Assembly (NCBI GenBank): GCA_002989075.1
Contig: PSQN01000003.1
Coordinates: 963,921 to 1,027,920, forward strand
Direction: 5' to 3'
Length of the DNA stretch: 64,000 bases
Source of the DNA: Arthonia radiata
Lineage: Eukaryota; Ascomycota; Arthoniomycetes; Arthoniales; Arthoniaceae
Below are positions 21,232-31,314 of this stretch, one piece after another (within the stretch, counting starts at the first letter, position 1; each line of letters begins with the position of its first letter). A program made the position numbers and the translations under genes. A model generated the notes under the pieces. It was not told where the DNA came from. It saw only the letters and a program-made list of their open reading frames with translations, and did not search any database.

Positions 21232-22306
21232 GTTGATGGAATACTGCTGGCGGGTTGGTGCGACAGCCTTGCATCTCGCAATATATCATTGTGTTCTCTA
21301 TGAGTATGAAGTGATATCAGTTTCCAGAAGTTTTTCAAAGCACAATACCGGCACGCTAGCAAGTCAAGGTCATGCGCATTTAGTGGGGCCTCGCGGAAAA
21401 TCTAGCGGCTTCCTGCCCCTGCGCTATCGAAACAGTGGGGCTTGATCGGGGGTGCGGGGGCCGTACGGTATTTCTTATTTCACCCTTCATGCTTGCCCGC
21501 TCACATCCTACAATCGTGCTCCCATAGCTTCGCTTTATGGATATGGCACGTGGCCGCCAGCAACGCTTCCTTCTACTATCGCGTCAAAGTCGTCGTATTT
21601 CATAGCGTCCAACACCCTCCTGCGGCCTGAGATCAACTCGACAAACATCAATGCTGCTGCGAAAAAGGCTCCTTCCTCCACCACCCAGCCACACCTCATG
21701 GGCGACAAATAGTTGTGAAGGCAGGCGTTGAATGCTTCAACATCTACGCGCCGTCATGTGTGCCTCTGTAGCGGGGTTGGGCTCATGCTTCAGCAGGATA
21801 TCTTAAGATTTCTAGTTACCACGGAGGCGTAGAGATCTCCGTCCCGACAACCTGTGTTTGAGATATAACACCACGTTTGGCGTAGGAAACCACCTCCGAA
21901 TCATAACATTCACGGTCAAGCTAACCTCAGCTTATGTTATACAAATTTACTATTCAGGTCGAGTCTTATCTGAAATGAACAGCTTTCGGTTACCCACCTC
22001 TGCGAATTTCGATGTCAGGCTTTTTGGCAGCGAGAATCTTGTCACTCATCGATTTCTCATTGATCCCTGCTGGAAAATCCGGTCGGCATCAAAGTCTGGA
22101 CATGCATGGTCGATAGACATGTATTGGCAAGCACACACTCGTCTGCCATCCGAGAACCCTTCTCTCAGGAGACTACTACATCAACTTCTCTACCCATGGC
22201 GCTCAACTCTTTTCTGTCTTTCTACCGCTTTACGGTGCGCTCGACCATTCCATTCCGTATCATCTCTCTGGACTTGCCGTGCTAGATCGTGCTAGATCAT
22301 CACGGA
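21232..22306. other. Intergenic, no gene supported
   Basis: The RTG2 promoter must lie at the left edge. A 145-codon plus-strand frame (21858-22295) has no recognisable motif and is not supported. The right end is the 3' flank of a decayed family-2 copy. Confidence 0.45.
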
Positions 22307-22814
22307 CTAGTCAAACACCTCTTGCTCGCGCGCCTGTACCGCCATCTTCTTCTTCATGCCCGGCGGGTGTCCCCCGATGAACGTGCGTTCAGGTGTCTCA
22401 AAGCCAATTTCGACAGAAGAGTAGTGGATCTCGTTGTCAGTGGGAACTGCACGTGGGGTGCTTATCGGGCTTCGGTACTCATCAGCTTTGCTCACTGCAG
22501 CATTTCCACGGCCTAGAGCACAGCAAAGTTTGCAGAACATGTAGTGTAGTATCTCACCCGACCATTGCGGCAGGCGTGCCTCGTTTGTGGGCCCGGACAA
22601 ACGTCATGAAATCCCTGTGCAGCTTCTCCGCGTCGAACTTCTACTTGATGTGGCGTTCGAGGCTTTTGGTCTCGCTATTTGGTCTCATGTGGACTCAGTG
22701 CCGTTCGAACATGCTTTCAGGCGCCCATATCTGGATACCACCTTCCTTTGGGTTCGTGGCACGCCACAGCCCAGGTCTGATCTCAGATTGCATCTTGTTC
22801 ATCTTTTTTGACAT
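22307..22814 (-). pseudogene. Family-2 member D, decayed copy with two in-frame stops
   Basis: This is a diverged relative of the three genes at 23627-26964. Exon 1 would be 22814-22558 and exon 2 22469-22307, joined by a phase-2 intron (GTGAGA donor, gctgatga branch, ACCGAAG acceptor) placed as in the intact copies but 88 nt long. Exon 1 keeps the helix pattern of the family (SLERHIK, then KFDAEKLHRDF) up to the donor after AAMVG. Exon 2 keeps VEIGF, then RTFIGG, then KMAVQAREQEVFD, matching VKLGI, GTFIEG and MAVHDKEQDALDE of member B. Two stops interrupt exon 1 (TGA after ERH, TAG after RHIK), each one C-to-T step from a sense codon. It is therefore probably a pseudogene. Confidence 0.62.
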
Positions 22815-23626
22815 GGCTGTGTCTATGCGTCACGGTCTCGAGTTCGCTAAGTCGCGAGTTCTTAGGGAGGATCGTCAATGTAGGATCTATTCTTCAACTT
22901 TGATTAGGAGGTGGACGTTGCTCGAATACTCTTCTGCATTACTGAGAACAAGGTGACAGGGAAGCTGGCCTTCATCGTTGGGTACATGCGAAACATGTGA
23001 TGTTCATATTCCGTGTCACGAACTATTCATGATGTTCTATAACAAAGCCCAGACCCACGTTGGAAGGTCGTTAGATACAGAACAGTTTGCCTAAGCGCAG
23101 CTGCTGAATGCAAATCTGCGCTTCAATTCACGATGCTTTCGATGGACGGATGAGGAGTGAAGACATTGGGCGTCAGCATGCTCAATACCTTGACTCACAA
23201 CTTTCCTCTTGATTATTGCTCAATACTAACCGCTCAAAACATACAAGTACGTCCGACTCAAAAGTCTTGTCGATCAGTGAAATTAATGGAGCGGATCCTG
23301 GTGGTAGAGTCTGGTTTCCGACCGACGTAGCGTGGATCGATTTTTGTCTTGCTGGTAATAGTGCAGTATGTTTCTGGCCTTTACCAGATGGTTCTAATAC
23401 AGTCATAGTTCTACAAGGTATTTACCCTTAGCTAGCTAAGATGTGATCGCCTTTTTGCGTGATGCACAGGCTAGGAAGCAAAATTTTGTGTACTTTACGC
23501 GCTGCTAGCGGTTCTCTGCTAAGGAGTGGATCAACTCAACTTCAGCGGTTGTAATTGATTGATTGCGTAAAAGGTTTACTTCTAGCCTCTTTTGATATTG
23601 GAAAGGCCAGATCCGCGCCATTGACT
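22815..23626. other. Spacer between family-2 copies D and A, with a duplicated 3'-flank block
   Basis: No gene is supported. A block at about 23152-23275 (tgaggagtgaaga, then cgtcagca, then cgctcaaaa, then agtacgtc) repeats the 3' flank of family-2 member B at about 24785-24905. This shows that flanking DNA was duplicated together with the genes. Confidence 0.55.
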
Positions 23627-24096
23627 TCACTCTCGTCGGTGCTCATCCCAAGCGTCTTGATTCTTTTCATGTACCGTCATGTACTTGAATTGTACAGGCT
23701 CGAACCTGCCACCGCGTAGTTGGAATCCTATGAGCACGTGGGCAACGAGCATGCGCGTTTCCCCTACAATGTATTTGGTAAAATCGCTTGCGTAGCCGTC
23801 AGTTTCGCTCGTCTATGTCGACCCAAGCAAAGATCAACTCACTCGATTTTTGCCACTACGTGGACTCTATCGCTCTTGAACTTGTCTTTATAGTTTTCGA
23901 TGTGCTCGTATAGTTCCGCTTTGAAGTACCGGGCTTTGTACCGCCGCTTAATATTCTCCTTCAAGTTGGGAATATATCTTGCACGTAGGTCAAAGGCAGC
24001 GGTGAATGTAGATTTCACATGAATTGGAATGTCGTCGGCTGCATCGTTGTGATGTTCATTGCGTGCCAATAGCGCCTCTGCAGCGTTAGTAGCCAT
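23627..24096 (-). CDS. Family-2 small protein, member A (unrecognised tandem family)
   Basis: I do not recognise the family. Exon 1 is 24096-23843 and exon 2 23786-23627, joined by a 56-nt phase-2 intron (GTGAGT donor, aaactgac branch, ACGCAAG acceptor); the product is 137 aa. The N-terminal half holds the shared ADDIPIH motif, then a charged helical block (LKENIKRRYKARYFKAELYE) ending VVAKI at the splice. Exon 2 encodes a shorter domain with LIGFQLRGGRFEP and MTVHEKNQDAWDEH, matching GIKLSDGTFIEG and MAVHDKEQDALDEH in member B. There is no signal peptide or TM segment. Intron position, phase and length are identical in members A, B and C. The ATG at 24096 matches the start of the homologous segment. 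Confidence 0.68.
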
Positions 24097-24200
24097 CACA
24101 GCCTGCTTTTAGATGATCTGCGAAATTTAGCACGATCTGTCGTGATTCCGGTCCGCTTGCTCTGGAAGTGCCTTTTGTAATCGACTTACGATATGCTCCG

Positions 24201-24328
24201 TGCAACGTAGCAACTAGGGATTCGCGTCATGGGATGAAATCCTCTGTAGGATTTGAAACCGCCTTTCAGTGTTTCTGCTTCCTCCATGATGGTCGTAGCG
24301 GGCCCTGTTAGGCCTTATAATACTCTAC
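24201..24328 (-). promoter_or_regulatory. Upstream blocks shared by family-2 members (member A)
   Basis: Two blocks upstream of member A recur at matching distances before B and C. The first is gcaacgtagcaact followed by cgtcatggga (from 24202). The second is ggtcgtagcgggccc, then ggcct, then atactct (24291-24328, about 195 bp before the ATG). They are better conserved by eye than parts of the coding sequence, which is consistent with promoter function; simple duplication is the alternative. Confidence 0.45.
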
Positions 24329-24894
24329 ACATAAACACTATGAATCTGGCCAGACACTCAGACCGTCTCTGGGCCGCTCCCCATCTGAAATTTGGCAGGA
24401 GTACTGCTTGTCGCATGGCAACAGGTGTGTCAAGTCGAGAAGGCTAGCCACTACGCCACTACGCCACATGCGTCCGTACAAGGGCGCGGCCCAAGTCAAC
24501 TGGCATAGCTTACTTATGCATTTGCTAGCTGGCTAAGTGATGTAGAGCGATGCAGAATAAAAAGCATTCGGACGACGACCGTCTGTCAATTAGCACCATA
24601 TTTAATCGCTCAGGGATGGCTTCTAAGAGGATACATGTCGTGTTGAGCCGCTTCACCAGTGCCAAGACTCCGATTCTCATCGTCGGTCGGCAATGCGCCG
24701 ACTTGCGAGAAGGAATGGATATCGAGACCTAATTCTACTACACCGTGTACACCCTTCACGATGCTATTCATGGGCGAACAATTGAGGAGTGAAGATGATC
24801 AAGCGTCAGCACGCTCAGCAAGTTGACGCACAAACCTTGTTCTCAATCGTTGCTGTTTACACGCGATCGCTCAAAAGTTGCCAGTACGTCGCAT

Positions 24895-25394
24895 TCAAGA
24901 GTCCCCTAGATGCTCATCAAGAGCATCTTGCTCTTTGTCATGTACCGCCATCAGCTTGGTCGATCCTTCGATGAATGTACCATCAGATAGCTTGATACCG
25001 AGCTTCACCCCGGCCATGGTCATCCTCTTTGGGGGGCGACCCACACCGCCCCGGGATATGATCTCTCTTGCGTGCTCGTCAGTTTCGCTCGTCGAGGTCA
25101 AGCTGGGCAAAGGAGAACTCACCCAATTTGCGCCAGAACACAGGCTTTACCGCATCTCAGCTCTTCTTCGTGCTTTTTTATGAGCTCGTATAGTTTGGGT
25201 TCGAAATAATGGTCTTTGTACCGCTTTTTAATGTATTCTCCTAAGTTATGCCTATGCAGAACATAGCGGTCCAACGCGGGAATCTTTGCGGGTTTCGTGC
25301 TCTCAATTTGAATTGGAATATTACCTTTGTTCTCGTCCGTATGCCAGTGACGTCCCTTTCCTACTAGAAGCGCCTCGGTGTCGCCGTCAGCCAT
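24895..25394 (-). CDS. Family-2 small protein, member B
   Basis: Exon 1 is 25394-25123 and exon 2 25066-24895, with a 56-nt phase-2 intron; the product is 147 aa. It starts MADGDTEALLVGKGRH and carries NIPIQ, the block LGEYIKKRYKDHYFEPKLYE, then LIKKHEEELRCGKACVLAQ up to the splice. Exon 2 encodes VGRPPKRMTMAGVKLGIKLS, then DGTFIEG and MAVHDKEQDALDEH. A false acceptor after 20 nt (cccag) is too close to the donor to be used; the acceptor after ACGCAAG is shared by all copies and keeps frame. B is the best-preserved copy and the best reference for the family. An upstream frame extension lacks a closer ATG matching the paralogs. Function unknown. Confidence 0.72.
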
Positions 25395-25516
25395 CGCAAG
25401 AAACTGGGCCTTCAAATTGGTTACGAGGTTCAGTAATACTCTGGTGGCAACGCTGGTAGTTAATTTGTTTGTTCCGGAAATGCAGCATGTTGTCGCGTGC
25501 CTACAGTATGGTTGGG

Positions 25517-25640
25517 GCAACGTAGCAACTGAGGCTCCACGTCATGAGACGAAAACTCTCCATCACATATAACCGCCTTGCGAGGCTCCTACTTCTTGAT
25601 ACGGTCGTAGTGGCCCCAAGTGGGCCTCATGATACTTTCT
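25517..25640 (-). promoter_or_regulatory. Upstream blocks shared by family-2 members (member B)
   Basis: The blocks gcaacgtagcaact, then acgtcatgagac (25517-25550), and ggtcgtagtggcccc, then tgggcctcatgatact (25603-25640) stand about 125 and 209 bp before the ATG of B. They match those of members A and C. Confidence 0.45.
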
Positions 25641-26121
25641 ATAAATGCCAAGTCAATCTAGCGCAAAGTAGAACCGCCGGTCTCTTCCAAGGTGCGGCCA
25701 CGTATGTGATGCATGCAGTTCATTGACAGCCGCATCCGGCCCGCGAGATACGCCGCTGGCCCTTGCATCATTGACGGGAGGTTCTGTGATGAGACTTGCA
25801 ATCAGGGCCCGCAGGCGCGTATGTGTGGGAGGCTCACGCTCAGAATATGACCGCCGACCTTCCGCCATGACGAGTACTGCCGCGGTCAACAAGACATATT
25901 CCCAAGGTGAATACGTCGCCCGTCATGGGCTTACTCATCAGTGCCAAGACGCCGGCGCCAAGACGTCACCTTCGGCCGACGCTGGTCCGCTTGGCGAGAA
26001 TGTACCTGCGTGCCTGCGTACGGGGGCCCAGGGCTATCGAATCGTCATAACGTTTCGCATCTTGCATTGCGCTGTCATCCTGACTTGAACTAGACACCAC
26101 AGAGCATTCAGCGCAAAGTAA

Positions 26122-26239
26122 ATATACAATTTAGTTGCGCGCATTCGATTGCAGTAGCTTCAGGCGACAGCGAGCTCGGTCGAAGAGAAATCAGATTAAG
26201 AAGCCCACTGCAATCGAATGCGCGCAGCTCAATTGTGTA
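26122..26239. repeat. Inverted repeat with 19-bp perfect core arms
   Basis: The arm at 26136-26154 is the exact reverse complement of 26208-26226. Weaker pairing extends it to about 33 bp (26122-26155 with 26207-26239). The spacer is about 53 bp. It lies between family-2 members B and C on no known gene. It could be the ends of a small MITE-like insertion or a hairpin-forming element; no target duplication was recognised. Confidence 0.75.
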
Positions 26240-26458
26240 GTTTCTCAGCGCCAAAGGCTTGCGGCGTTTAATTCGGGCGCAGTATCTCTCCCGGCACCGG
26301 AAGTGGCTCTCACGCGGGAGCGTGCCCGGTGTCGATGTGTAATGACATCTGTACACGACCTCTTGCATAGGACTCTGCAGCATACAACAAGTAGACACAA
26401 AACCGTTGCCTCAGCCTCAATCTGCATTTGATCTACATGCAACTGTGCCCGACAAATG

Positions 26459-26964
26459 TCAGCGACCGGAAGGATCATAGACCGGATGATTGTCAAGGCG
26501 TTCCTGATCGCCCTTACGCGCCGCTATTGTCTCTTGCTGTGCTTCCTCGAACGTGCCATTCTCCAGCTTGACGCCGAGCGTCACGTCCGCTGTGACCATG
26601 TGCTTTGGAGGATGTCCAGCAAAGGCCGAGCCAACATGGGCCGAGCCACTGATATCACTTGCGTAGTCATCAGCTTCGCACGCGAATGCCTTGCACTACG
26701 ACGCCCAACTCACGTGATAATCGCCACAAGGCGGGCTTTACCGCTCCTTAGGTCTTCTTCGTGCTTTTCAAACAGCTCGTCTGTGTCGAAGTACCCCTCC
26801 TTGTACAGATTTTGTATATATTTCTTCAATCCTAATAGAAAAACAACGTGAATGTCAAAGACTACGGAAGATTTGGTTGAAGTATGGAGTGGGATATCAT
26901 CGGCTGAGTGCCGGTGACGTTCCTTTTCTGACAATTGTGTCTCTGTGTCGCTGTCTGGCATCAT
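26459..26964 (-). CDS. Family-2 small protein, member C
   Basis: Exon 1 is 26964-26714 and exon 2 26657-26459; the 56-nt phase-2 intron has GTGAGT donor, gctgatgac branch and ACGCAAG acceptor. The product is 149 aa. It carries SADDIPLH, then LKKYIQNLYKEGYFDTDELF, then EKHEEDLRSGKARLVAII before the splice. Exon 2 has AGHPPKHMVTADVTLGVKLE, then NGTFEEA, and a divergent C-terminus. It is the first copy in transcription order and is separated from B by about 1.06 kb. There is no signal peptide. The sequence diverges clearly from A and B while gene structure is unchanged, which suggests old duplication with selection, or relaxed copies retaining frame. Confidence 0.68.
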
Positions 26965-27070
26965 AGTCTTCCTTCGAACGAGCTACTAAATCTAGTACAA
27001 ACCTTGTGGGCCGCTGATGCCTGGCTGTGTCGCTCTGGGTGGCATCTTATAATCTACCACGATGTACCTG

Positions 27071-27204
27071 GTGCAATGTGGCGATTAGGGGCCTGCGTCA
27101 TTGGATGAATCCTTTGCACCTTCGTTGGGATACAAAGACGCCTTTTGGCATTCTAGCTTCCTTGTAGCGGCCGTAGCGGCCCCAGGTGGGCCTCTTGGTA
27201 CTCT
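27071..27204 (-). promoter_or_regulatory. Upstream blocks shared by family-2 members (member C)
   Basis: The blocks gtgcaatgtggcgattaggg, then cgtcattgga (27071-27110), and ggccgtagcggcccc, then gtgggcctc, then tactct (27169-27204) stand about 110 and 205 bp before the ATG of C. They parallel those of A and B. Confidence 0.45.
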
Positions 27205-28104
27205 ATGTGTCTATTTGGTCAATCTGGTCAGACAACTGAGCCGTTTTTGAACCGAACCCTTGCGGGTTGCGATAGATTTGATTTTTGTAGCAGTGCTAGG
27301 CCGCGAAAGACCACATACGTCCGTATAGAGGCGTAAAAATGGCCCGCACATGTGAGTCGTGTACTTAGCAGGCAGCGGCAGATGACATGGTAGATCGCAG
27401 CGCTTCAGACGAAAAGAAAGACGGCAATAATGTATCCCACACGCAACATGTAAAGGAAGTCTGATAATCCTAGTCTATTGATCAAAAGTACCACGGTGAA
27501 GCATTTTCGTTTGCGTCTTCTCTGGTGCTCCTCTGACGACCCTGCCAATGGCGTGCAAGTTTAAACGTAAGCCTTGTGGTTGAAGTAAGCCTTGTGGTTG
27601 AAGCGTTTTGGAGGACGAAGCAAAGTCGACATCTCGCACGGGATATTTGTCTGTTGCTCAACGCCGGTAGCATGAGGTAAAAGCTTCATGTATCGATGAA
27701 GATGTAGTACCTTTTGCCGACGACGATGACGTCTAGGATGAGGCTACTCCTAATATGGATTGGGTCGCACGAGGCTTGGCAAGGCGGCGACTCGCAAGAG
27801 ACTTCACCCAGCCTCCTCTCTTCTCCGCCTGTATCTGTGGCTGATAACCTTTTGACTTCACTCTATTTGAACCATTCTGACCGAAGTCAACACCGACTTC
27901 AATTCACGAAGCATCTCAGCGAGCCGATAACGGCCTACAGACGCCAACTGTCCCAACAGTCCTCAGGCGTGGGGGCTACTGCCCCACGTCACCCGATCAT
28001 CTGAAGGCTCAAGCGCCGGCTCCTGCCACATCGCACCATCCACAACCGTCTCTTCCATTTCCGTCCTCGACTCATCTCTCAGGCGCAAAGTCCTATAGGC
28101 AGCC
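27205..28104. other. Intergenic with promoter of the DUF3824-like gene
   Basis: No gene is supported. A 16-bp near-perfect direct repeat (aagccttgtggttgaa, around 27568-27603) is visible. The last 200 bp should contain the transcription start of the plus-strand gene at 28105. Confidence 0.45.
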
Positions 28105-31100
28105 ATGTCTATCGTGATCAAGGAGCGCGAGAGAGATCGTGACTGGGACCGCGACACTTATCGTGATGACCGACCGCGCAACGTGACTGTTCGGCGCTAC
28201 AAAGTGCCCGATCGCAACGACGATGACCGCTTCGAGACTGCTAGTCGCTACTCGAAGCGCGATGATGGACCACGCTACGATCGACACGACGATTTGCGCG
28301 AGTATCGGTTTGAGAGAGAAGTCAGCAAGAACCGTCAGGTATGTCCAAGGTCTTTGCGCTCCAGATCATCCGTTCACCGATTCCATCAAAATTTCCCACC
28401 TTTGATAAGACGCCGCTTGATTACGGGCGCACCGGTGGGAAGTAACGTAAAAAGCTCAACATACTGATGTGTGTGTACACAGAACTATGACATTGATGAA
28501 TATCGCTCCGAGCGTGCTCACTCCCCAGTGAGGTCTCATGCTGGCGAGGTTCGCGAAATACACATATCAAGAGACATCTCTCGAGACCCTCCCCGACGTG
28601 AACGCGATCCTTACGAGCTCGATCATTATACGAAGACCACCGACTACTACGCGCGGGAGCCCGACCCACGGCCCATTGTTATCCGACAGCAGGCACCTCA
28701 GCCTATCATCATCCGGGAAGAAGCGCCACAACCTGTAGTCATCCGTGAGCGATCGGAGCGATCGGAGCGGATTGACCGGCCTGAGTCTCCACGATCTGTA
28801 CTTCTGGAGCGTCAACGAGAGGAAGAGCGGCAAGAGGCACAGTCACGCTATTCAAGGCACACCGAAATTGATAGACACACCGAGATCGACAGACACACTG
28901 AGGTCGCTGCTCGTTCAGAGGGCAGACGTACTGATGTGGACAGAGAAGTCGACAGGCGTACCGAAATAAACGAAGATCGCACCATTGCAGTACGAGAAGA
29001 GCCTCAAGTTCCTGTACGACAAGAGCCCGAAGACGAGTACTATTATCAACGCAAAACCCGACAGATCGCGAGAGATGACGATCGAGACGACCGCCGACGA
29101 AAAGAAGATAGAAAACCACGCCGTCGGGATGATGATTACAGTGACGATGAGTACTACTACAGGCGGGAGGTACGAGATAACGACGGTGAACAAGCTGGCG
29201 CAAGATCCAAGTCGCGGCGCCGGCTCGATGTTGCAGAGGGTGCAGTTGCTGGTCTTGGTGCCGCAGCGCTCATGAATCGCCGCAACAAGAACCGTGAGGA
29301 CGGCAAGAAAGGTGGAATCAAGAATCTTGCTGGCGGGGCGATCTTAGGTGCTGTGGGCGGAGAGGTTGCTAATCGTGCCAGAAGTCGATTTCGAGGCGGA
29401 TCTGAATCCAGGTCTCGATCTCGGTCCCGCGATAGAGAAGGCAGACGTCACCGCAGGCATCGCTCGCGTTCAGACGATCGTGCTCGGTCAAGCTCGCGTA
29501 AACGTATTGGTGATCTTGGCAAACTCGCTGGCGTTGCGGCGATCGGTGCTTTGGCAGGCTATGCGGCATCTCGCAAGAAGGGCAATAAAGATGAAGACAG
29601 GCGCAGTCGCTCCCGTGTCCGTCGCGCGTCTCTGTCGCGTAGCCGCTCCAGAAGCTTGAGCTACGACAGCCGTGCTAGCCGTGATAGTCGTGAGGCACCC
29701 AACGAGGCTCTGAGCTCAAAGAAGCGCAACGCGACAATGGCCAAGGCAGGTGTCGCCAGCGCCGCCGTTGCCGGAGTTTTGGATCGAGTACGGAGCAAAT
29801 CGCGCGGCGCTCAAGGTCGGTCTCAGAGTCGCGTTCGCCAGAGTCTGCCGGTTGCCGTTGCGGGTCTCGGTGGTGCAGCTCTTGCTGGTCTATATGAGAA
29901 CAACAAAGCGAAGAAGGAGAAGGAAGCAGCTGCACGCGAGTCGCCACCGCGCAAAGGTCGATCACGATCCAGGGCCCAGTCACACTCCAGAGGTGCTAAC
30001 GTCTATGAGCAAGAGCACAATGGCGTGCCTGCGATCGAATATGGCGGCGCTCCCATTCCCGGAGCAGACCCGTACGGAAGGCCACGAAGCCGAGCAGACA
30101 GCTACTACAGTGACAATGGTGTGGCACAAGGGCGCAGGTCCCTGTCATCCGATTCGAGCTCACCCCGCCGGCACCGCAGACACAACAACCATGGTGCTGC
30201 CGAAGGCGCTGCAGGAGCAGGCGTCGCTGGCATGGCGGCGCATGATGCGTCTAAGAGAAGAGAGCGCAAGCGCGCGGAACGTGAGAGGAGGCGTAAGTAG
30301 CGCGCCGGTACTGGTTGTATGCGCTCATGCTGACATTTACCAGGCCAAGAGGAAGCTGCGCAAGAGACACCACCGCCTGCTCAGCCTCAAGCAGACTACG
30401 GATTTGGCCCGTACAGCCAAGAGCCTCAGCAGACACTGTCCCCTCCCCCAGAGCAGTATCCGGAACACTACTACCAGACCAATGCCTTCCAAAATGCGAA
30501 TCAGTATCCATCTAATGCATACTCACCCGTTCCGAACTTCGTCGGACATCAGCAAGCCCAAGCTCAGCAACAATCGTTCGGAGGTGCAAATGGCTATCCA
30601 CAGCCAGGTCCCACTCCCACTCCCAATCAGTACGGATATGGATACCAGCAGGGGTACCAACAAGGAACCCCTCAACCTGGACATTATCCGGGCAATCATG
30701 TGAGTCCAGCATCTCGCGAGCCCGACATCGCTAGAGAGGGTCTGTTGTTCTGCCCTCCGCGTTGCGCCATGAGAGACAGCCCACTGACAATGTCCCACAC
30801 AGATGTAAGCCATAGACCGCGAAGCCCTACCGCCAACGATGCAGACGCAAGAGAGCGCCGCAAGTCCGTTCAATTCAATCTTGACCCCGACGTCCGCTCA
30901 ACCCGAACTATCTCGCCTGACGTCTCACCCCGTAGCATACCTAGGTCCGAAGATTCCGAGAGATCCCCCTTTGACGGTTCCGGCGACCGACGCAATCAAG
31001 ACGCAAGCGACGATACGGTGAAGCATTACCCTCCCCAGCAGCCTGACAACAGTGGCAAGCAACATCAAGATCAGCGTCATCCCGACCCCAATCAGCAGCC

Positions 31101-31314
31101 ACCTTCAGCTCGTCCTCGCAAGGGTCATGGAGAGATGTCGACAGAGACTGAGTATCTGCCAGATCGATTTGACAAAAACAACAACAAGATACCGGAAGCA
31201 CGGGAGGGCCTCAGCTACCATCTCGGCGACGCGAGGGATACTGTTGAGAACATGATGACAGACGGACCTTTAGGACGCATGTTCGGCTCGGGGAAGGGCA
31301 AGCGGTCACACTGA
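28105..31314 (+). CDS. DUF3824-like large RS/acidic low-complexity protein
   Basis: Exons 28105-28338, 28483-30292 and 30344-31314 encode 1004 aa. Residues 1 to about 330 are Arg/Asp/Glu-rich repeats, including RHTEIDRHTEIDRHTEV and IVIRQQAPQPIIIREEAPQP. Three Gly/Ala-rich hydrophobic segments follow (AVAGLGAAALMNRR; LAGGAILGAVGG; KLAGVAAIGALAGYAASRKK), separated by SR/RS-rich linkers. This is the layout of fungal DUF3824-type proteins. Exon 3 encodes a Gln/Pro/Tyr-rich segment (QQGYQQGTPQPGHYPG) and a C-terminus with RRKSVQFNLDPD and TEYLPDRFDKN, ending near GRMFGSGKGKR. A consensus-like donor (GTGAGT, 30700) and acceptor (ACACAG, ending 30802) lie within exon 3, but their use would cause an immediate stop, so I read through. 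Function is unknown; the glycine-rich segments may associate with membranes. Confidence 0.83.

Noticed and set aside
21858-22295. 145-codon plus-strand frame
   Set aside because: No motif or promoter evidence; it ends at the 3' flank of the decayed family-2 copy on the other strand.
23680-23710. tRNA-like ggttcgagcc string
   Set aside because: It falls inside exon 2 of family-2 member A and no cloverleaf can be drawn around it.
25103-25122. 20-nt intron in family-2 member B ending at cccag
   Set aside because: Too short for spliceosomal removal; the 56-nt intron with branch site and ACGCAAG acceptor is shared by all copies and keeps frame.
29750-30703. 317-codon plus-strand frame inside the DUF3824-like gene
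   Set aside because: Out of frame with the RS-rich exon; the alternative chain with the 51-nt intron keeps the known domain order.
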